Assembly (NCBI GenBank): GCA_965116325.1
Contig: OZ220675.1
Span: forward strand, 744,001-808,000
DNA: 64,000 nt
DNA from: JAGWBF01 sp965116325
GTDB lineage: Bacteria; Chloroflexota; Dehalococcoidia; Lucifugimonadales; JAGWBF01
Direction of reading: 5' to 3'
This document shows, piece by piece, positions 8,166-16,397 of this stretch (within the stretch, counting starts at the first letter, position 1; each line of letters starts with the position of its first letter). The position numbers and the translations under genes are program-made. The notes beneath the pieces are model-generated. The model saw only the letters and a program-made list of their open reading frames with translations. It was not told the DNA's origin and did no database searches.

Positions 8166-8636
8166 ATGGCAGGCGAAATCGAGAAGAAACTGGAAGGAAT
8201 GGGTCTATCCTTGCTGCCCCCCGGCCCTCCGGGACCCTTTGGCGCCCGTGGAGTACGTGTGGGCAACCTCCTATTCATGTCGGGAACGGGCCCGCGCGTG
8301 GCCGAAGGCCAGACACCCTGGAAGGGTAAGCTTGGAAGGGACCTGACCACCGAGCAGGGCTACGAAGCCGCCAAGGCCGTTGGCCTCAGCTTGCTGACCA
8401 ACATAAAGGCCGAGATAGGGGATCTGGACAAGGTAAAGCGAGTTGTAAAGCTCCTGTCCATGATCAACTGCGACCCTGAGTTCGGTGAGACCCCCAAGGT
8501 TGCTAACGGCTGCTCGGACCTGTTCATCAGCCTGTGGGGCGAGAACGGCAAGCATGGCCGCTCGGCCGTAGGCATGGGCAGCCTGCCCAACGGCATCCCC
8601 GTAGAGATCGAAGGCATCTTCGAGGTGTCCGACTAA
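8166..8636 (+). CDS. RidA (YjgF/YER057c/UK114) family protein
   Basis: The 156-residue protein matches the longer RidA-like subfamily: LPPGPPGPFGARGVRVGNLLFMSGTGPR at the start, LTTEQGYEAAKAVGLSLLTNIKAEIGDLDKVKRVVKLL in the middle and GRSAVGMGSLPNGIPVEIEGIFEV at the end, with the conserved R-S-A-V-G run in the position of the substrate-binding Arg. RidA proteins deaminate reactive enamine/imine intermediates; the subfamily role is unknown. ATG 8166 follows GGAGG with a 6-nt gap. A hairpin terminator follows at 8672-8718. Confidence 0.85.
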   Translation: MAGEIEKKLEGMGLSLLPPGPPGPFGARGVRVGNLLFMSGTGPRVAEGQTPWKGKLGRDLTTEQGYEAAKAVGLSLLTNIKAEIGDLDKVKRVVKLLSMINCDPEFGETPKVANGCSDLFISLWGENGKHGRSAVGMGSLPNGIPVEIEGIFEVSD

Positions 8637-8671
8637 GGCAAGCCACCAGACACCCAAAACCCAGGATAACC

Positions 8672-8718
8672 GGAAGCCAGCACCTTGGGCAGCGCTCAGC
8701 TCCCACTTGCTGGCTTCC
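8672..8718 (+). terminator. Hairpin terminator after the RidA-family gene
   Basis: An 11-bp perfect inverted repeat (GGAAGCCAGCA at 8672-8682 with its complement at 8708-8718, 25-nt loop) is followed by TTGCTTT on the plus strand. Confidence 0.55.
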
Positions 8719-8792
8719 TTGCTTTAGCCTCACGCCTCGACTCGAAAGAGTCGTTGCCGTCCCGTAGCCCACCACTCTGAAAGGACCTCGCC

Positions 8793-9794
8793 ATGTCACC
8801 AACGAAAGGCAATGCTCGAAAGCTATATGCCGGTATGCATGATGGCGTGTGCGCCCTGTACCATGCCGACGAGAAGGACGGCTGGAGCCAAGGCCCGATT
8901 ACACCTCTGCGCCATGCCGCATCCCGCTTTTCCTGGTCCAGGGCCAACTCTCAGCGGGCCTACCTGGCCGCCTACGAGTCCGGGGTCTATCGCACCGACG
9001 ACGGCGGGACCACCTGGCACAGCCTATCCTCGTACCCCTCGGACTACGCCCACAGTGTGCTCGCCGACCCCAGCAATGCCGACATTATCTACGCCGGCAG
9101 CGAGCCCGCTGATGTCCTCCGGTCCCGGGACGGAGGGGAGACGTGGCAAGCCTGTGCCGGATTCCGAGCGGTCCCCGAGTCCGAACAGTGGTCCTTCCAC
9201 TCGGAGACCCGGTACTCCCACGTCCGCGACCTCCGGGCGGCCCCCTACGACGCGTCTCTCCTGTACGCAGGCATAGAGGTTGGGGGTGTCATTCGCTCAG
9301 CTGATGGGGGAGGCACGTGGGAGCAGTGCACAGGGCCTGACCCGGATATCCACTTCGTCAACCCATCGGCCTCGTGTCCCGGCCGGGTGTACATAGCCAC
9401 CGCAAGCGGGCCTTATCGCAGCGATGACGGAGGCAAAACCTGGGAAATGCTGGACAAGGGTCTGGAACGCACTTACACCCTTCACATCGCCTCCGCCAAC
9501 GATGACCCTGACCTGGTGCTGGTAACCGTCTCGAGGAATGCGGGGCGCGCCCTGCCCCAGTTCTACCGCTCGGAAGATGGTGGAAGACACTGGGACCTGA
9601 TCGAACAGATCGGCAAGGATGAGGATATGGTCGTAGCTATCGACTGGGACCCCGAGGAGCCTTCCCGGGTGTACGCCGGGACCGATTCCGGGAATATCTA
9701 CTGCAGCGATGACCGAGGCCTCAATTGGACCCGGTTGCCTGTGGAGCTGGGGTCGCTGGCTGTGGGAGCGCTGGTCGTCGCACCCGTAAGCTGA
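8793..9794 (+). CDS. Asp-box (BNR) beta-propeller protein
   Basis: The 333-residue protein has six Asp-box motifs of the pattern S/T-x-D-x-G-x-x-W: YRTDDGGTTW, LRSRDGGETW, IRSADGGGTW, YRSDDGGKTW, YRSEDGGRHW and YCSDDRGLNW. They are spaced as in sialidase/sortilin/HCF136-type propellers. Sialidase catalytic residues are not evident, so an enzymatic role is not claimed. No signal peptide is seen. It may be a ligand-binding or assembly-factor propeller; the cellular role is unknown. Confidence 0.8.
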   Translation: MSPTKGNARKLYAGMHDGVCALYHADEKDGWSQGPITPLRHAASRFSWSRANSQRAYLAAYESGVYRTDDGGTTWHSLSSYPSDYAHSVLADPSNADIIYAGSEPADVLRSRDGGETWQACAGFRAVPESEQWSFHSETRYSHVRDLRAAPYDASLLYAGIEVGGVIRSADGGGTWEQCTGPDPDIHFVNPSASCPGRVYIATASGPYRSDDGGKTWEMLDKGLERTYTLHIASANDDPDLVLVTVSRNAGRALPQFYRSEDGGRHWDLIEQIGKDEDMVVAIDWDPEEPSRVYAGTDSGNIYCSDDRGLNWTRLPVELGSLAVGALVVAPVS

Positions 9795-9798
9795 TCCG

Positions 9799-10395
9799 CT
9801 ATCTGCCCTGGTTCCGTATCTGGTGAATCAGTCCCAAGGTGACCAGAACCACATTGGCGACCAATGCGGCGCCAAATATGGTGGCCTGGATGGGTGGGGT
9901 TGTGACCCGGGCCCGGTAACCGGAGGGTATACCCTTACCCTCCTGCCATTCGAAGCCTCCCCAAGCCCCAAGGAAACCCAGCGCGATAATGGGGATGGCG
10001 GAGATGAGGATAGTTGCCCAGAAGTGACTCGTGAGATGCCTGATAGCCCTGCCAGCCCAGTCTTCACTGAGGGGTTTGAAGACCGAAACGGAAGGCCTGC
10101 TCCCCCATGCCCTGCTCAGCAGCCCCGAAACATATTCCGGCCCTTTCAGGACCAGCACCGCCATGTCCCGGCGGATAATGAGCCAGGCAAGATAGGTGCC
10201 GATGGAAGCGCCAAAGCCGATCCACAGCTCGTAGTACCACGGGGCAAGAGTCCAAGCCCAGAAATCCGCAAGTAGAAACTTTATTCCGAACCAGGCCACA
10301 TATCCCAAGGCCCCGAAGATTATGGCCAGGATGGCTCCAACGAATGCCCTGCCAAACAGACCAACTACGATGTAAAAGTACTCGTTAGCGCCCAT
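9799..10395 (-). CDS. Hypothetical integral membrane protein
   Basis: I do not recognise this 198-residue protein. Four or five hydrophobic segments are visible, roughly at residues 8-35, 36-50, 54-74, 127-147 and 167-188, with an amphipathic stretch between residues 75 and 125. There are no recognisable motifs. It converges on the Asp-box gene, with 4 bp between the two stops. The ORF is intact with normal codon usage, so it is probably real, but the ribosome site before ATG 10395 is weak. Confidence 0.55.
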   Translation of the reverse strand: MGANEYFYIVVGLFGRAFVGAILAIIFGALGYVAWFGIKFLLADFWAWTLAPWYYELWIGFGASIGTYLAWLIIRRDMAVLVLKGPEYVSGLLSRAWGSRPSVSVFKPLSEDWAGRAIRHLTSHFWATILISAIPIIALGFLGAWGGFEWQEGKGIPSGYRARVTTPPIQATIFGAALVANVVLVTLGLIHQIRNQGR

Positions 10396-10460
10396 AGGTG
10401 CGCAGCCTATCCTCGATTATGTTGATTTCACAGGGAGAATTATATCACCTTTGCGCTGAG

Positions 10461-11777
10461 CTAAATGGCCACCACGTTAGATCTTGGACCCAAACGACGC
10501 AATGCTCCCTGGGCATCTACTATGAGCCTGCCATGATCGACGATGCTCTGCCAATCGTAGTTGCTGTGGCCGACCAGGACGACGATAGCATCCTGTCCCG
10601 CTAGTGTCTGTTCGTTCAGAAGGGCACTCTCAAGTCTAAGGTCCCCAATGGACACCTCGGGTACGTACGCATCGTTGTAGCTGACCTCTGCCCCTCGCTG
10701 AACGAGCATGCCGGCTATCTGCAGAGCAGGCGAGTTTCTTGTGTCACGGATGTCCTCCTTAAATGACATCCCAAGGAGCAGAAGCCGGGCTCCACGGAGC
10801 GTCTTTCCATGCTCCCCCAGCACATCGCCGATCCTGGAGATCACGTAGTAGGGACGATTGTCGTTCGTCCTGGCCGCCAGATCGATAAAGTTTACGTAGA
10901 AGTCGTATTCCCTGGCTTTCCAGGAAAGATAGAAGGGATCGACGGGGATGCAATGACCTCCCACCCCCACGCCGGGATGAAAGGGCATAAAGCCGAAGGG
11001 CTTGGTGGAGGCCGCTTCTATCACCTCTCTCACATCGATGCCCATTCGATTGCCAAGCTCCGAAAGCTCGTTGACAAGGGCGATGTTTACGCTTCGAAAT
11101 ACGTTCTCCAGCAGCTTGGTCATCTCAGCTACTCGCGGCGAACTCACCGGCACCACCACATCCACGAATGTCCCGAGAAACGCCGAAGCCAGCTCGGTGC
11201 ACCGGCCTGTAACGCCGCCGACTACCTTGGGAATGTTGGCGAGGGAGTGGACCTTATTGCCCGGATCGATTCGTTCTGGGGAGAAAGCAAGGTAGAAGTC
11301 CCTACCTACCTGCCTTCCGGACTTCTGGACCCCGGGCAAGACCACCTCCTCGGTCGTGCCGGGAAAGGTGGTGCTCTGGAGGAGCAGGAGCTGCTCGGCA
11401 TGCATACGGCCTGACAGCTCTTCGATGGTGCTTCTAAGGGGAGCCAGGTCCGGCTCCTTGTGGGCATCGACGGGCGTGGGAACGCAGACTACGACAATAT
11501 CGCTTTCGACCGCTGCATCGTAAGAGGATGTGGCTTTGATTTTCCCCTGCTCCACCAAGAGGGCCAGGGTTTCATCGGATACATCATCGATATAGCTCCG
11601 TCCGGCGTTGACCTCCTCGGCCCGCCACCGGTTCAGTTCGATGCCCACGGTGACGTACCCAGCCCGGGCAATGGCCACCATGGTGGGCAGCCCCACGTAT
11701 CCAAGGCCTACCACGCAGACCCTGGCGGTTCGCTCGGAGATCTTCCCCTGCAGCCCCTGCGTCGCCCGCTTCTCCAA
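10461..11777 (-). CDS. Nucleotide-sugar dehydrogenase (UDP-GlcNAc/ManNAc 6-dehydrogenase type)
   Basis: The 438-residue protein has the three UDP-glucose/GDP-mannose dehydrogenase domains. The Rossmann NAD site is VCVVGLGYVGLP near residue 20. The central domain holds STTFPGTTEEV and AFSPERIDPGN. The catalytic Cys is in GVGVGGHCIPVDPFYL. The PGT and PERIDPGN signatures point to the WbpA/WecC branch, which oxidises C6 of an N-acetylhexosamine, rather than to UDP-glucose dehydrogenase. It lies 4 bp after the epimerase gene; together they likely supply a uronic or modified sugar for surface polysaccharide. Confidence 0.9.
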   Translation of the reverse strand: MEKRATQGLQGKISERTARVCVVGLGYVGLPTMVAIARAGYVTVGIELNRWRAEEVNAGRSYIDDVSDETLALLVEQGKIKATSSYDAAVESDIVVVCVPTPVDAHKEPDLAPLRSTIEELSGRMHAEQLLLLQSTTFPGTTEEVVLPGVQKSGRQVGRDFYLAFSPERIDPGNKVHSLANIPKVVGGVTGRCTELASAFLGTFVDVVVPVSSPRVAEMTKLLENVFRSVNIALVNELSELGNRMGIDVREVIEAASTKPFGFMPFHPGVGVGGHCIPVDPFYLSWKAREYDFYVNFIDLAARTNDNRPYYVISRIGDVLGEHGKTLRGARLLLLGMSFKEDIRDTRNSPALQIAGMLVQRGAEVSYNDAYVPEVSIGDLRLESALLNEQTLAGQDAIVVLVGHSNYDWQSIVDHGRLIVDAQGALRRLGPRSNVVAI

Positions 11778-11781
11778 TTGG

Positions 11782-12765
11782 CTACTTCCTGCTTTCTTCC
11801 AGGCGGATGCTTTTTACGACCTTTTCCACCATCACCGCAATGGGCGTGGAGGGGTGATATGCGATGTAGCCCTGGATCTTTTCGATGGACGGCAACCTGC
11901 GTGCAGGCTCTTCGAACTCTTCTCCATAAACCTGGTCAAAGGGGACGTGCACTATCTCCGAGCTGCTGCGGGCGACCCGGCGCACCAACTCCGCCAGGTC
12001 GAGGATACTTGTTTCCGAGCCGCTCCCCAGATTGAACACCTCTCCCTCTGCCGAGGGCACCTCAGCAATATCAGCCATGGCGCCAACCACATCCTTGACG
12101 TAGGCAAAGCTGCGCTTCTGAAGGCCATCGCCATACACGGTGATAGGTTCTCCCAGAATTGCCTGCCTGGCAAACCGGGGGAAGACCATCCCGTATCGTC
12201 CCGACTGTCGGGGGCCGACTGTGTTGAACAAACGGAGAATAACGACTGGAATGCCCTGCTCCCTGTGGTACGCCAGCGCCACGAATTCGTCCAGGGCCTT
12301 GGAGCACGCATAGCTCCACCTCGGGATGTTGGTGGGCCCCAGCAGTGAATCGCCGCTCTCAAGGAACGGAACGGCGGTCGATTTCCCGTATACCTCGGAG
12401 CTGGAAGCCAGGACGACCTTCTTTCCCAAGGGGCTTGCCAGCTGAAATATATTGCGGGCGCCCACCACGTTGGTCTCCAGCGAGTCAACCTGGTGATCAT
12501 GTATATATCCCACGCCCACCGCTGCCGCCAGGTGGTAAATCACATCGGCCCTTTCCAGCTCAAACCTGATCTCCTCTTTATCCAGCAGGTCAGCTTCCAC
12601 GAAGCTGAAGCGGGAATGGCCTTCCAGATGGGCGATGTTCCTGCGTCGGCCCGTGGAAAGGTTGTCAACGGCGGTTACCTGCTTACCCCTGTCCAGGAGC
12701 GCATCGCAAAGGTGGGAGCCTATAAAGCCCGCTCCACCGGTAACCAGCGCGCTAGCATATGTCAA
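11782..12765 (-). CDS. NAD-dependent epimerase/dehydratase, UDP-sugar type
   Basis: The 327-residue extended short-chain dehydrogenase has the NAD site VTGGAGFIGSHL at residues 8-19, DNLSTG, the catalytic serine segment LASSSEVYG and the YACSK (YxxxK) motif, followed by RLFNTVGPRQ. It would epimerise or decarboxylate a nucleotide sugar in the cytoplasm. The partner is the downstream nucleotide-sugar dehydrogenase. The start is TTG 12765, with GGAGG 7 nt upstream and a TTGA overlap with the stop of a 12-codon ORF (12762-12800). Confidence 0.9.
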   Translation of the reverse strand: MTYASALVTGGAGFIGSHLCDALLDRGKQVTAVDNLSTGRRRNIAHLEGHSRFSFVEADLLDKEEIRFELERADVIYHLAAAVGVGYIHDHQVDSLETNVVGARNIFQLASPLGKKVVLASSSEVYGKSTAVPFLESGDSLLGPTNIPRWSYACSKALDEFVALAYHREQGIPVVILRLFNTVGPRQSGRYGMVFPRFARQAILGEPITVYGDGLQKRSFAYVKDVVGAMADIAEVPSAEGEVFNLGSGSETSILDLAELVRRVARSSSEIVHVPFDQVYGEEFEEPARRLPSIEKIQGYIAYHPSTPIAVMVEKVVKSIRLEESRK

Positions 12766-12800
12766 GCGGGCCCCTCCAACAGGCTCGGGATAGAGGACAT
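12762..12800 (-). CDS. Possible 12-residue leader peptide coupled to the epimerase gene
   Basis: After a very strong ribosome site (AAAGGAGGGTGAA then ATG 12800), the frame reads MSSIPSLLEGPA and stops at TGA 12764-12762, overlapping the TTG start of the epimerase. The placement fits translational coupling. No attenuator hairpin is evident. Confidence 0.4.
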   Translation of the reverse strand: MSSIPSLLEGPA

Positions 12801-12819
12801 TTCACCCTCCTTTCATGCC

Positions 12820-12848
12820 AGTCTAGGGCCAAGCCTATTCCAAGGCAA
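12820..12848 (-). promoter_or_regulatory. Predicted promoter of the epimerase/dehydrogenase pair
   Basis: TTGCCT (12848-12843), a 17-nt spacer and TAGACT (12825-12820) on the minus strand, just upstream of the leader ORF. Confidence 0.5.
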
Positions 12849-12902
12849 GGGAAAGAGCAGGCGTGACCATCAACCTCAACTTCCCCCCTAACCTAGAAAC
12901 GA

Positions 12903-13025
12903 ACTGACCCCCGCTAGCCAGCCTTCACCTCTTGTCTTGGGCCCCAAGGGGCCTCGTCGGGGCAACTCCTTCTATGTCCAATACCAAGATCGTCGCAATG
13001 GGCGGGGACACCAACAAAGTGACCC
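12903..13025 (+). pseudogene. Truncated duplicate of the yvcK leader and first codons
   Basis: About 120 bp closely resembles 14303-14425, which covers the yvcK leader and its first codons. The peptide MSNTKIVAMGGDTNKVTL at 12974 matches MSNPKIVVIGGGTGNRTTL of YvcK. The duplicate lacks the -10 box found at the real gene and diverges after about 18 codons. The frame remains open to 13123, giving at most a 49-residue peptide. It is most simply a relic. The rest of 12849-13133 has no other recognised gene. Confidence 0.7.
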
Positions 13026-13133
13026 TACCGGGGAGACCTGAGAAAAGAGCTGGAAACAGAAACACTCCCTACGTGGAGAGGGCGAAGGTGCATGGTATCC
13101 TAAGAGCTATCCGAAGGGCTTAGGGAGATGACT

Positions 13134-14078
13134 ATGAATCGACTTGCGATCATCTCCGGCGTATTGTTGGCTATCATTCTGATAGCCTGCCAGGACCCGA
13201 CGCCGACTCCGACCCTGGTGCCGACGTCCACGCCAACACCCACCCACACGGCTGAACCGCCGACGCCGACCCCTGCACCGACGGCGACGCCCACCATCAG
13301 CCCAGGGGCCGCTGCCTACAATGCCTTCATAGAGATGATTGAGGGACCTGCCTTCGGCCTGAGTGCGGAAACCAAGGCCTGCCTGATGTCCCTCTTCGAG
13401 GAGGACCCATCTGTCGCTGAGTCGTTCATGGCCGGGGAGGACCTGAGCGGGCCATCGATGCTCAGCTTTTTGGCCTGCCTGACACCAGAGGAGGTCGCAG
13501 CGCTCACGCCACCCGGTGATGGCCCTCCGCCGGATGTTGCCGGCTTAGCCTGCCTGACCGAGGAGCTTGAGGGTGCCCCCGAGAGAGACCGCATCCTTGC
13601 CGTCCTCGGAGGCGCCGATCCATCAGGTGAGGGGCTGACGTTGGGGGAAAGCGCAGTACTTGGTGAGGCTGTGGAAGCATGTGGCCTCGATACAGGGTTC
13701 AGCTTCCCCGGGGGAGAGGGCGGAGAGGGGAATCCGTTGGCCGGCACGGAGTGGCAATTGGACCTCGTGCTGGGCAGCACCGAACCTCCCGCCGGGGTGG
13801 TGGGGGGCGACCCAACGGTCGAGTTTGCGGCCACGGATATGACGGGATGGACGGGTTGCAACTCTTACCGCGCCGGGTACAGCATACAGGGAGAGGAGCT
13901 GCGCCTCGACGACCTGACGTGGACGGAGGCGGGCTGCCCGTCCCAGGAGTTGCTCCGCCAAGAGCAACGGATGCAGGAATCGTTAGCAACGGTGGAGGAG
14001 TTCGAGATTTCAGGGGAACGACTCACGCTTCACAGCGAAGGCGGGCAGGCGCTGGTCTTTGAGCGGATCGGCGAGTAG
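13134..14078 (+). CDS. Lipoprotein with TP-rich linker and C-terminal META (HslJ-like) domain
   Basis: The 314-residue protein begins with a lipoprotein signal (hydrophobic run, then LIAC with the lipid-accepting Cys near residue 19) and a TPTPT/PTPTP linker to about residue 60. A middle domain of about 130 residues with several cysteines is unrecognised. The C-terminal 110 residues form a META domain: LAGTEWQLDLV, GWTGCNSYRAGYSI and TWTEAGCP. META domains are found in stress- and novobiocin-resistance-linked HslJ and in surface lipoproteins. ATG 13134 is preferred over ATG 13128 because AGGGAG at 13122-13127 is then 6 nt upstream. Confidence 0.8.
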   Translation: MNRLAIISGVLLAIILIACQDPTPTPTLVPTSTPTPTHTAEPPTPTPAPTATPTISPGAAAYNAFIEMIEGPAFGLSAETKACLMSLFEEDPSVAESFMAGEDLSGPSMLSFLACLTPEEVAALTPPGDGPPPDVAGLACLTEELEGAPERDRILAVLGGADPSGEGLTLGESAVLGEAVEACGLDTGFSFPGGEGGEGNPLAGTEWQLDLVLGSTEPPAGVVGGDPTVEFAATDMTGWTGCNSYRAGYSIQGEELRLDDLTWTEAGCPSQELLRQEQRMQESLATVEEFEISGERLTLHSEGGQALVFERIGE

Positions 14079-14275
14079 CCGCATAGGTTCCCGGGGAAGA
14101 GGGCCAGAGCGGCATGGTCCCTCACGCGGCTCCCTATCAACGCAAGAAAGCACCACACAAGGCGGAGTAGTAGGGCCGCAGGTAAGACCTCTGACTTTGC
14201 TTCTTTCGCAAGAGAGCTTTCGATATTCAACCGGAGGCGCCCACTCTTGCACGCCCCTGGCCGTGGCAGTCTACC

Positions 14276-14304
14276 TTGACTTGCCCCTGACCCAAAAATA
14301 TACT
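14276..14304 (+). promoter_or_regulatory. Predicted sigma70-type promoter of yvcK
   Basis: TTGACT (14276-14281), a 17-nt spacer and TATACT (14299-14304) on the plus strand, giving a leader of about 60 nt. The rest of 14079-14371 shows no gene. Confidence 0.65.
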
Positions 14305-14371
14305 GACCCCAGCTAGGCAGCCTTCACCTCTTGTCCGGGTCTCATAGGGCCGTATCGGGGGAAATCCTTCT

Positions 14372-15373
14372 ATGTCCAATCCCAAAATCGTCGTTATCGG
14401 CGGCGGCACCGGCAATCGCACCACCTTGAGCGGCCTAAAGCACGAGCAGTGCGACCTGACCGCAGTCGTTGCCATGACCGACAACGGCGGGAGCTCGGGG
14501 CGATTGAGGGATGAGCTGGGGATCCTGCCTCCCGGCGATATTCGCCAATGCTTGGTAGCCCTCGCATCCACCGACCCTTCGACCGCCCTTACAGCTCAGC
14601 TCTTCGACTACCGGTTCAGCGCGGGAAACGGGCTGGAGGGCCATAGCTTCGGCAACCTCTACCTGACGGCGCTGACGGAAGTAACCGGCAACATCGCAAC
14701 GGCCATAGAAGAAGCCTCCAGGATGTTGTCCATCAAGGGCACGGTCCTCCCCGTCACCCTGACCCGTTCTTCCCTTATGGCCCGGCTCAAGGACGGCTCC
14801 GAGGTGGCCGGCGAGGCCAGCATAGGCCAGCGCCAGGAGAGCCTGGACGTCTCCATCGATTACATCTACCTGAGTCCCAAGGCCTACGCTTATCCCCCTG
14901 CTATCCAGGCCATCGAGGAAGCCGACGCAGTGATCATGGGGCCGGGGGACATATACACCAGCATTCTTCCCAACCTGCTCGTGGAAGACATCTCCCAAGC
15001 CATCAACGAGTCCAGGGCCGCCAAGATATGCATATGCAACCTGATGACCCGGCCCGGGGAGTCCGACGGGTTCAAGGCCAGCAGCTTTGCTGGGCTGATC
15101 CGCGAGTACCTGGGGACCTCCGACCTCCTCGACTACCTTATCGTCAACAGCACACCCTACCCGGAACGGCTCCTCGAAAGATATCGCTCCTTCGGACAGT
15201 ACCCGGTGGAGATCGACGATGCCGAAAGCAGCAAGCTGGCGAGGAACATCGTGCGCGAGCCCCTGTTCACCGCCGGGGTGTACCTGCACCACGACTCCCG
15301 CCTTCTGGCAAGCACCGTGATGGACATCCTGGAACGACACACCGCAGGGACCCCGGTGAGGGGCCTGGACTAG
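14372..15373 (+). CDS. yvcK: YvcK/CofD-family gluconeogenesis and morphogenesis factor
   Basis: The 333-residue protein shows the YvcK signature: KIVVIGGGTGNRTTLSGLK at the N-terminus, AVVAMTDNGGSSGRLRDELG, PPGDIRQCLVALA and, in the middle, GPGDIYTSILPNLLV. YvcK binds UDP-activated sugars and is needed for growth on gluconeogenic substrates and for cell-wall homeostasis in Firmicutes and mycobacteria. A GGGGGA ribosome site is about 10 nt upstream. The 5' end exists in a second, broken copy at 12903-13025, with the META lipoprotein gene between the two. Confidence 0.9.
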   Translation: MSNPKIVVIGGGTGNRTTLSGLKHEQCDLTAVVAMTDNGGSSGRLRDELGILPPGDIRQCLVALASTDPSTALTAQLFDYRFSAGNGLEGHSFGNLYLTALTEVTGNIATAIEEASRMLSIKGTVLPVTLTRSSLMARLKDGSEVAGEASIGQRQESLDVSIDYIYLSPKAYAYPPAIQAIEEADAVIMGPGDIYTSILPNLLVEDISQAINESRAAKICICNLMTRPGESDGFKASSFAGLIREYLGTSDLLDYLIVNSTPYPERLLERYRSFGQYPVEIDDAESSKLARNIVREPLFTAGVYLHHDSRLLASTVMDILERHTAGTPVRGLD

Positions 15374-15417
15374 CCCCCGGAACTCACTAGACTTCTCCGG
15401 ACACTACCGGTCGGGCT

Positions 15418-16362
15418 TCATCTTCCCAGGGCCAGCACCGCACCCGTGGTCGCCGCCCAGAGCAGCACATCCAGGACCAGCGGCGGGTCCTTGATAATCA
15501 CCATCTCCGGGCTTTCCGCTTCCGAGGTCTGGTTTATCAGGTACAGGTACCTGAACAAGCCGAAGACTACGAAGGGAATGGTAAGCATCATGCTGTGATT
15601 GGCCGGAACATTGGGGGCGGAGAAGGTGTACAGGGAATAGGCCACCAGGGTTGCAGTGCTGGTCACCGTAATCATCTGCGAAAGAAGGGGCTCGCTGTAC
15701 TTTCGCAGCACCAGTCTCTGGCTGCCAGGGCTCCCCTCTTCGGTCTTGAACTCGCTGTACCTCTTGCCCAAGGCGATGAACAGCGCCCCCAGTCCGATGG
15801 TGGTGTAAAGCCATGGCGACATTTCCACATCGATGACCAACGCACCAGCCAGCACCCTCATCAGGTAACCCGACCCCACCACCATCACATCCAGCAGCGC
15901 CAGGTTCTTGATGTAGGACGAGTAGGCCAGGTTCAGAACAAGGAAGACCGACGCAACGATCCCGAAGCCCGTATCTAAGAGATAGCTTCCGGCAAGAGAA
16001 CCTACGAGGAGCGCTGCCGCAAGCCCGATGGCGGGGGCCACCGGCAGGGCGCCGGAGGCGATGGGCCGACGCCTCTTGGTAGGGTGAAGCTGATCACCCT
16101 TACGATCGAACATGTCGTTGATCAGGTACACAGCCCCCGACAGACCGATGAATACGACAGCTCCAAGCACTGTCTCCGCCAGGAGCTCCCCGAAACGGCT
16201 CAGGTCGCCCGTGGACCACTCCTCGTTGAATGAGAAGGCCAGAGGCAGGAACACCATGGCGCTCTTGGTCCACTGCACCGGCCGCATGGAGAGGACAGCG
16301 TTCAGAGCCAGGTTCTGCAGGCGAGCAGCTAATCCGCCGGGGTTACTAATCAACCTGTTCAA
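15418..16362 (-). CDS. UbiA-family prenyltransferase, decaprenyl-phosphate phosphoribosyltransferase type
   Basis: The 314-residue membrane protein starts with MRPVQWTKSAMVFLPLAF (about residues 26-43) and contains LINDMFDRKGDQLHPTKRRR, the first Asp-rich motif with the HPTKRxRPIASG extension typical of DPPR synthase (Rv3806c-like). A second polar motif lies in the YSEFKTEEGSPGSQR loop. Several transmembrane helices follow. DPPR synthase transfers phosphoribosyl from PRPP to polyprenyl phosphate on the way to arabinosyl donors. The neighbouring YbhN-type protein may belong to the same envelope pathway. Confidence 0.8.
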   Translation of the reverse strand: MNRLISNPGGLAARLQNLALNAVLSMRPVQWTKSAMVFLPLAFSFNEEWSTGDLSRFGELLAETVLGAVVFIGLSGAVYLINDMFDRKGDQLHPTKRRRPIASGALPVAPAIGLAAALLVGSLAGSYLLDTGFGIVASVFLVLNLAYSSYIKNLALLDVMVVGSGYLMRVLAGALVIDVEMSPWLYTTIGLGALFIALGKRYSEFKTEEGSPGSQRLVLRKYSEPLLSQMITVTSTATLVAYSLYTFSAPNVPANHSMMLTIPFVVFGLFRYLYLINQTSEAESPEMVIIKDPPLVLDVLLWAATTGAVLALGR

Positions 16363-16397
16363 GCACCTTTCTCCCAGCCGTCAAGGGCGAGAGACCT

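Noticed and set aside
12974..13123. 49-codon peptide from the yvcK duplicate as a gene
   Set aside because: No ribosome site or promoter, and after 18 codons it has no similarity to anything; treated as a relic.
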